NCBI GenBank assembly: GCA_007121995.1
Contig: SKJK01000354.1
Coordinates: 1 to 8,573, forward strand
DNA: 8,573 nucleotides
Direction of reading: 5' to 3'
Origin: Desulfobulbaceae bacterium
Lineage (GTDB): Bacteria > Desulfobacterota > Desulfobulbia > Desulfobulbales > Desulfobulbaceae
In this document: positions 5,913 through 8,573 of the stretch, one piece after another
How the letters are laid out: each line of letters opens with the position of its first letter
Position numbering within the stretch: the stretch's first letter is position 1
Translations under genes and position numbers: made by a program
Notes under the pieces: generated by a model
What the model saw: the letters and a program-made list of their open reading frames with translations, nothing else
Told to the model about the DNA's origin: nothing
Databases searched by the model: none

Positions 5913-7177
5913 CACCAACACGATTGACCATGCGGTATGGTCGCGGCAGCGTAGAATGGATCCTGCCCGCCACCGCCACCATGCTCGATGTTCGAGAACC
6001 ACCCCGCACCTTTACGCCCCATTGTTTTGAGGACGACTTGACCGCCGCACTCTCGGATGCCATTGCCGTGGGACAGGTTGCCATCGTGGTGGCTGATAAA
6101 ACCAGACGGTGCGACTATCCCATCATCCTGCCGCTGATACTGGCCACGCTGCACAAGCGGGGTTTTCAGCACGATAAGATTGTTTTTTACATTGCCTACG
6201 GCAATCATGCCCCGCAAACCCCGGAAGAATCCCTGGCCACCTATGGTCCAGTCTACCGAGACTACCCCTTTATCCATCATCGCGCTGATCAGGTAGACCT
6301 TTTCGTTGACCTGGGGACAACCACACGCGGCACCCCGGTCAGAATCCGCAGAGACCTGCTGACAGCCGACCTGATTCTGTCTGTGGGAGTGATCTCACAT
6401 CACTATTTTGCCGGCTTTGGCGGCGGTCGCAAACTCCTGTTTCCAGGCCTGAGCGAACGCAGGGCGATCTATGCCAATCATCGCCTCTTTCTTGATATTG
6501 ACGGACAGAGGCTTCATCCTGGCTGCCGAGCAGGACAGGTAGAGGGTAATCCCATTGCCGAGGATCTGGCGGAGATCCATGCCCTGCTGCCCCCACATCT
6601 CGCTATACACGGCCTGCCAGACAGCCAGGGAAGTATAACTGCGTTTCGCATGGGCAGCTCGTACGAGGTTTTCCTGGAAGCCTGCCGGTATCACGATCAC
6701 TATTACCGGGCGAATGACGAACACCTCTATGACCTGGTGCTGGCCTCGGCTGGAGGCTACCCCAAGGACATCAACATGATTCAGGCCCACAAAGCCATCG
6801 ACAATGCCGCGGCCTTTGTCCGGGACAAGGGCACCCTCATCGTTGTAGCCGAGTGCGCCGATGGCCTTGGTTCCACCACTTTTCTTCCTTATTTCCAAAT
6901 GGATGGACACCTGGCGGCCTTTACCGACCTGACCCGTCGATACAGTGGCAACGGTGGCACTGCCCTGGCACTCATGGCTAAAACCCAAAGGATCACCGTC
7001 CTCCTGATGACCACTCTGGATGCCTCTTTGTGCCGACAGTTGGGCATCACTCCCATCAGCAGAGCAGCCATCCAGGAACTGCTCGACACCGAACAATGCA
7101 CCCTGGCCGTGATCCGCAACGCTTCCATGCTGATCCGTGGGGCAGCTATGGAAACCAGGAGACCGTTTGCCTGTTGA
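5909..7177 (+). CDS. larA: LarA-family nickel-pincer 2-hydroxyacid racemase (DUF2088)
   Basis: This is a predicted racemase or epimerase of a 2-hydroxyacid, using the nickel-pincer (NPN) cofactor as in Lactobacillus plantarum lactate racemase. The 422 residues match the family length (424). Landmarks are ADKTRR (62-67), IAYGNHAPQTPEE (95-107), HHYFAGFGGGRKLLFPGL (164-181), ANHRLF (189-194), GGYPKDINMIQAHKA (282-296) and VVAECADGLGS in the C-terminal half. From memory of the L. plantarum enzyme, His108, His174, Lys184 (cofactor link) and His200 (nickel ligand) map to His100, His165, Lys175 and His191, a nearly constant offset of 8-9. A catalytically competent protein is therefore likely. The ATG at 5909 overlaps the glcF-type stop (ATGA); the frame is open upstream to 5795, but that part lies inside glcF. 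The gene ends with tandem stops TGA TAG. The exact substrate is unproven: LarA homologs act on several 2-hydroxyacids. larB, larC and larE are not in the window. Confidence 0.9.
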   Translation: MTPTRLTMRYGRGSVEWILPATATMLDVREPPRTFTPHCFEDDLTAALSDAIAVGQVAIVVADKTRRCDYPIILPLILATLHKRGFQHDKIVFYIAYGNHAPQTPEESLATYGPVYRDYPFIHHRADQVDLFVDLGTTTRGTPVRIRRDLLTADLILSVGVISHHYFAGFGGGRKLLFPGLSERRAIYANHRLFLDIDGQRLHPGCRAGQVEGNPIAEDLAEIHALLPPHLAIHGLPDSQGSITAFRMGSSYEVFLEACRYHDHYYRANDEHLYDLVLASAGGYPKDINMIQAHKAIDNAAAFVRDKGTLIVVAECADGLGSTTFLPYFQMDGHLAAFTDLTRRYSGNGGTALALMAKTQRITVLLMTTLDASLCRQLGITPISRAAIQELLDTEQCTLAVIRNASMLIRGAAMETRRPFAC

Positions 7178-7270
7178 TAGTTCGACGACTCCATGCTACA
7201 TAAAGGATTTGGCTGCATGCTGAACAGAGATGACTGATTGCGGCCGCCCGACCGAAGCAACACATTCTTC

Positions 7271-7286
7271 TTATTTTTGAAAATAA
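7271..7286. repeat. AT inverted repeat in the larA-resB spacer
   Basis: TTATTTT (7271-7277) and AAAATAA (7280-7286) are exact complements around TG. It stands at the start of the A/T-rich stretch upstream of resB and could be a regulator site. Such repeats arise easily in A/T-rich DNA, so the evidence is weak. Confidence 0.25.
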
Positions 7287-7346
7287 ATCAAATATTTAAA
7301 AACAAAAAAACAACAAAATGATTTTCACACACCCTTTATTGAGACT

Positions 7347-7384
7347 CCCACGGAGTGGGCCACCAATGTGTGGGTACATTTTTT
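7347..7384 (+). terminator. Possible weak intrinsic terminator or leader hairpins before resB
   Basis: CCCAC (7347-7351) pairs with GTGGG (7355-7359) across a 3-nt loop. CCAC (7360-7363) pairs with GTGG (7370-7373), and AATGT (7365-7369) with ACATT (7376-7380); these last two overlap and exclude each other. Six T residues follow at 7379-7384. The stems are short. The element could end the larA transcript, which stops about 170 nt upstream, or form a structured leader for resB. Confidence 0.25.
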
Positions 7385-7447
7385 GGTTCCCTCCTTCTTT
7401 TTGCCTTTCACTCCAGTCCCTCTGAGATCCTCTGGTACGACATTCCC

Positions 7448-8573
7448 ATGACATCAAAGAAAAAAAATCCGGTCATCGACCTTCTGGCCTCGGTACAGCT
7501 CGCCCTGTTTCTCATCTTTCTGCTGTCATCGTCCTCGATCATCGGCACCCTGATCCCGCAAAACAGTCCTCCATCGTTTTATATCCAGGAGTATGGTGAA
7601 AAAACCGCTCAGGTGATGCAGCTCCTCCATATTCCCGACATGTATAATTCCTGGTGGTTCATGGCTCTGCTTGCAGCCTTTGCCCTCAACCTGACCGTCT
7701 GCAGTCTGGACCGCATCCCCAGAGTCATCCGGACCATCCGCAAAGATGGCCTGAGCATACCAACGGAACAGGTGGAAAAATTGCCGATCCGCCAGGAGAA
7801 AATCCTGGCAGCATCGCCGAAAAACGCCGCCGAACGCGTGGCCGAGCTGCTTCATAGCCAGGGTTGGCGGGCACGGACAACGGAACGGGACAACAGCCGC
7901 CTCTTTTTTGCCGAAAAAGGGGCCTGGTCCCGGTTCGGTGTCTACATGGTTCACCTCTCCATCCTTGTCATTCTGGTCGGGGCACTCATCGGGTCACCTG
8001 CGGTGGCGCGCAAGATCCTCCAGAACCCGTCTTTTGCCTTCAAAGGCTCGGTGATGATCCCGGAAACCCAGACCATTGAGCAGATCACCGCCTTTAAAAC
8101 CCGCCAGCAACTGGATCTGGGCTTTGCGCTGCGTTGTGATTCTTTTCTCATCGAACACTATCCCAACGGTATGCCGAAAACCTACCGTTCCAGTGTCACC
8201 ATTTTCGAGGACGGTCAACCCACGCACACCGCTGATATCGAGGTGAACACTCCCCTGATCTATCGAGGTATCACTTTTTATCAGGCGAGCTATCAACCTC
8301 TCCAGAATTACATCGTAGCCCTGCGCCAGGATGAGCGGGAAATCAGCACCACAGACATTATCGCCCCGGCCCGGCAAAGAGACTGGCAGGAAGCAGGGGT
8401 CAGCTACGGCATCCTCAACCTGGAGAACCGTGGCGAGGTGACCCAGAGGCTGAAAATCTGGTTCTCCGACCACCAGGGTGAACCGTCGATTTTCTGGTTA
8501 CCCGCCGGCCAGGAAGCACGGATCGAACGGCCTTCCGGTGTTTACCATTTTCAAGCTCGGCAAATGTATGCCA
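7448..8573 (+). CDS. resB: ResB-like cytochrome c biogenesis protein (system II), truncated by the window end
   Basis: The frame runs open from the ATG at 7448 through the last base (375 codons visible). ResB (Ccs1) pairs with CcsA/ResC to carry heme across the membrane and attach it to apocytochromes c. The visible part shows TM1 (about 12-36, with VQLALFLIFLLSSSSIIGTL), the following IPQN, TM2 (about 70-87, WWFMALLAAFALNLTVCSLD) and RIPRV. TM3 lies at about 163-183 (GVYMVHLSILVILVGALIG), with His169 in the family's conserved HLS context. A large extracytoplasmic domain follows, containing the typical RGITFYQASY near residues 275-284. The fourth transmembrane helix expected near the C-terminus would lie beyond the edge. 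The start lacks a strong Shine-Dalgarno, but no alternative start is seen just upstream in frame. A ccsA gene downstream is expected but not visible. Confidence 0.92.
   Translation, partial: MTSKKKNPVIDLLASVQLALFLIFLLSSSSIIGTLIPQNSPPSFYIQEYGEKTAQVMQLLHIPDMYNSWWFMALLAAFALNLTVCSLDRIPRVIRTIRKDGLSIPTEQVEKLPIRQEKILAASPKNAAERVAELLHSQGWRARTTERDNSRLFFAEKGAWSRFGVYMVHLSILVILVGALIGSPAVARKILQNPSFAFKGSVMIPETQTIEQITAFKTRQQLDLGFALRCDSFLIEHYPNGMPKTYRSSVTIFEDGQPTHTADIEVNTPLIYRGITFYQASYQPLQNYIVALRQDEREISTTDIIAPARQRDWQEAGVSYGILNLENRGEVTQRLKIWFSDHQGEPSIFWLPAGQEARIERPSGVYHFQARQMYA

Larger units (their letters stand above)
7178..7447. other. AT-rich spacer between larA and resB
   Basis: These 270 bp hold no credible gene on either strand. 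The middle (about 7262-7330) is strongly A/T-rich, unlike the flanking genes, which suggests a promoter for resB, but I could not place a convincing -35/-10 pair. It contains an AT inverted repeat (7271-7286) and a cluster of small GC hairpins ending in a T-run (7347-7384). Confidence 0.5.

Noticed and set aside
5576..6280. 234-residue open frame on the minus strand crossing the glcF-larA junction
   Set aside because: It lies antisense to two well-supported genes, shows no family motifs, and is explained by few stop codons opposite GC-rich coding sequence.
6395..7096. 233-residue open frame on the minus strand inside larA
   Set aside because: Antisense to conserved LarA motifs with no recognisable domain of its own.
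7994..8473. 159-residue open frame on the minus strand at the right end
   Set aside because: The opposite strand encodes continuous ResB sequence including the conserved RGITFYQASY region.

Overview
The window looks like a stretch of a mid- to high-GC Gram-negative chromosome. The gene content is an RND pump, a GlcD/GlcF-type 2-hydroxyacid dehydrogenase, a LarA-family racemase and a system II cytochrome c biogenesis protein (ResB). Together these fit a respiratory anaerobe of the Desulfobacterota kind, such as a Desulfobulbaceae-like lactate-using sulfate reducer. That placement is inference from gene content; no rRNA or other phylogenetic marker is present.

Minus strand, 1-2130: an efflux operon read right to left. 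A TetR-family repressor (2130-1492) is followed by a membrane-fusion/periplasmic adaptor protein (about 1380-196). The start of an RND inner-membrane transporter follows (199 to beyond position 1), overlapping the adaptor stop in an ATGA. An 18-bp AT-only perfect palindrome (1440-1457) lies between the repressor and adaptor genes.

Divergent spacer, 2131-2540: about 410 bp without a gene. It holds a near-perfect 32-bp palindrome (2357-2388), a smaller inverted repeat (2294-2320), and a sigma70-like promoter facing pdxH (2408-2436).

Plus strand, 2541-7177: pdxH (pyridoxamine 5'-phosphate oxidase), then a tight three-gene unit. This comprises a GlcD-like FAD-linked 2-hydroxyacid dehydrogenase, a GlcF-like Fe-S/CCG-domain partner starting 7 nt after the GlcD stop, and a LarA-family nickel-pincer 2-hydroxyacid racemase overlapping the GlcF stop by ATGA. 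The simplest reading is that the racemase interconverts the enantiomers of a 2-hydroxyacid (lactate is the obvious candidate) and the flavin/Fe-S pair oxidises the D-form, passing electrons toward the respiratory chain. The four catalytic or cofactor residues of Lactobacillus plantarum LarA can all be placed. The cofactor-making genes larB, larC and larE are not in the window.

Right end, 7178-8573: an AT-rich spacer with small inverted repeats and a possible weak terminator, then resB, which runs off the window. A ccsA/resC partner would be expected just beyond it. I see no mobile element, CRISPR array, tRNA or rRNA. The most unusual items are the racemase-dehydrogenase coupling and the 32-bp palindrome in the divergent spacer.
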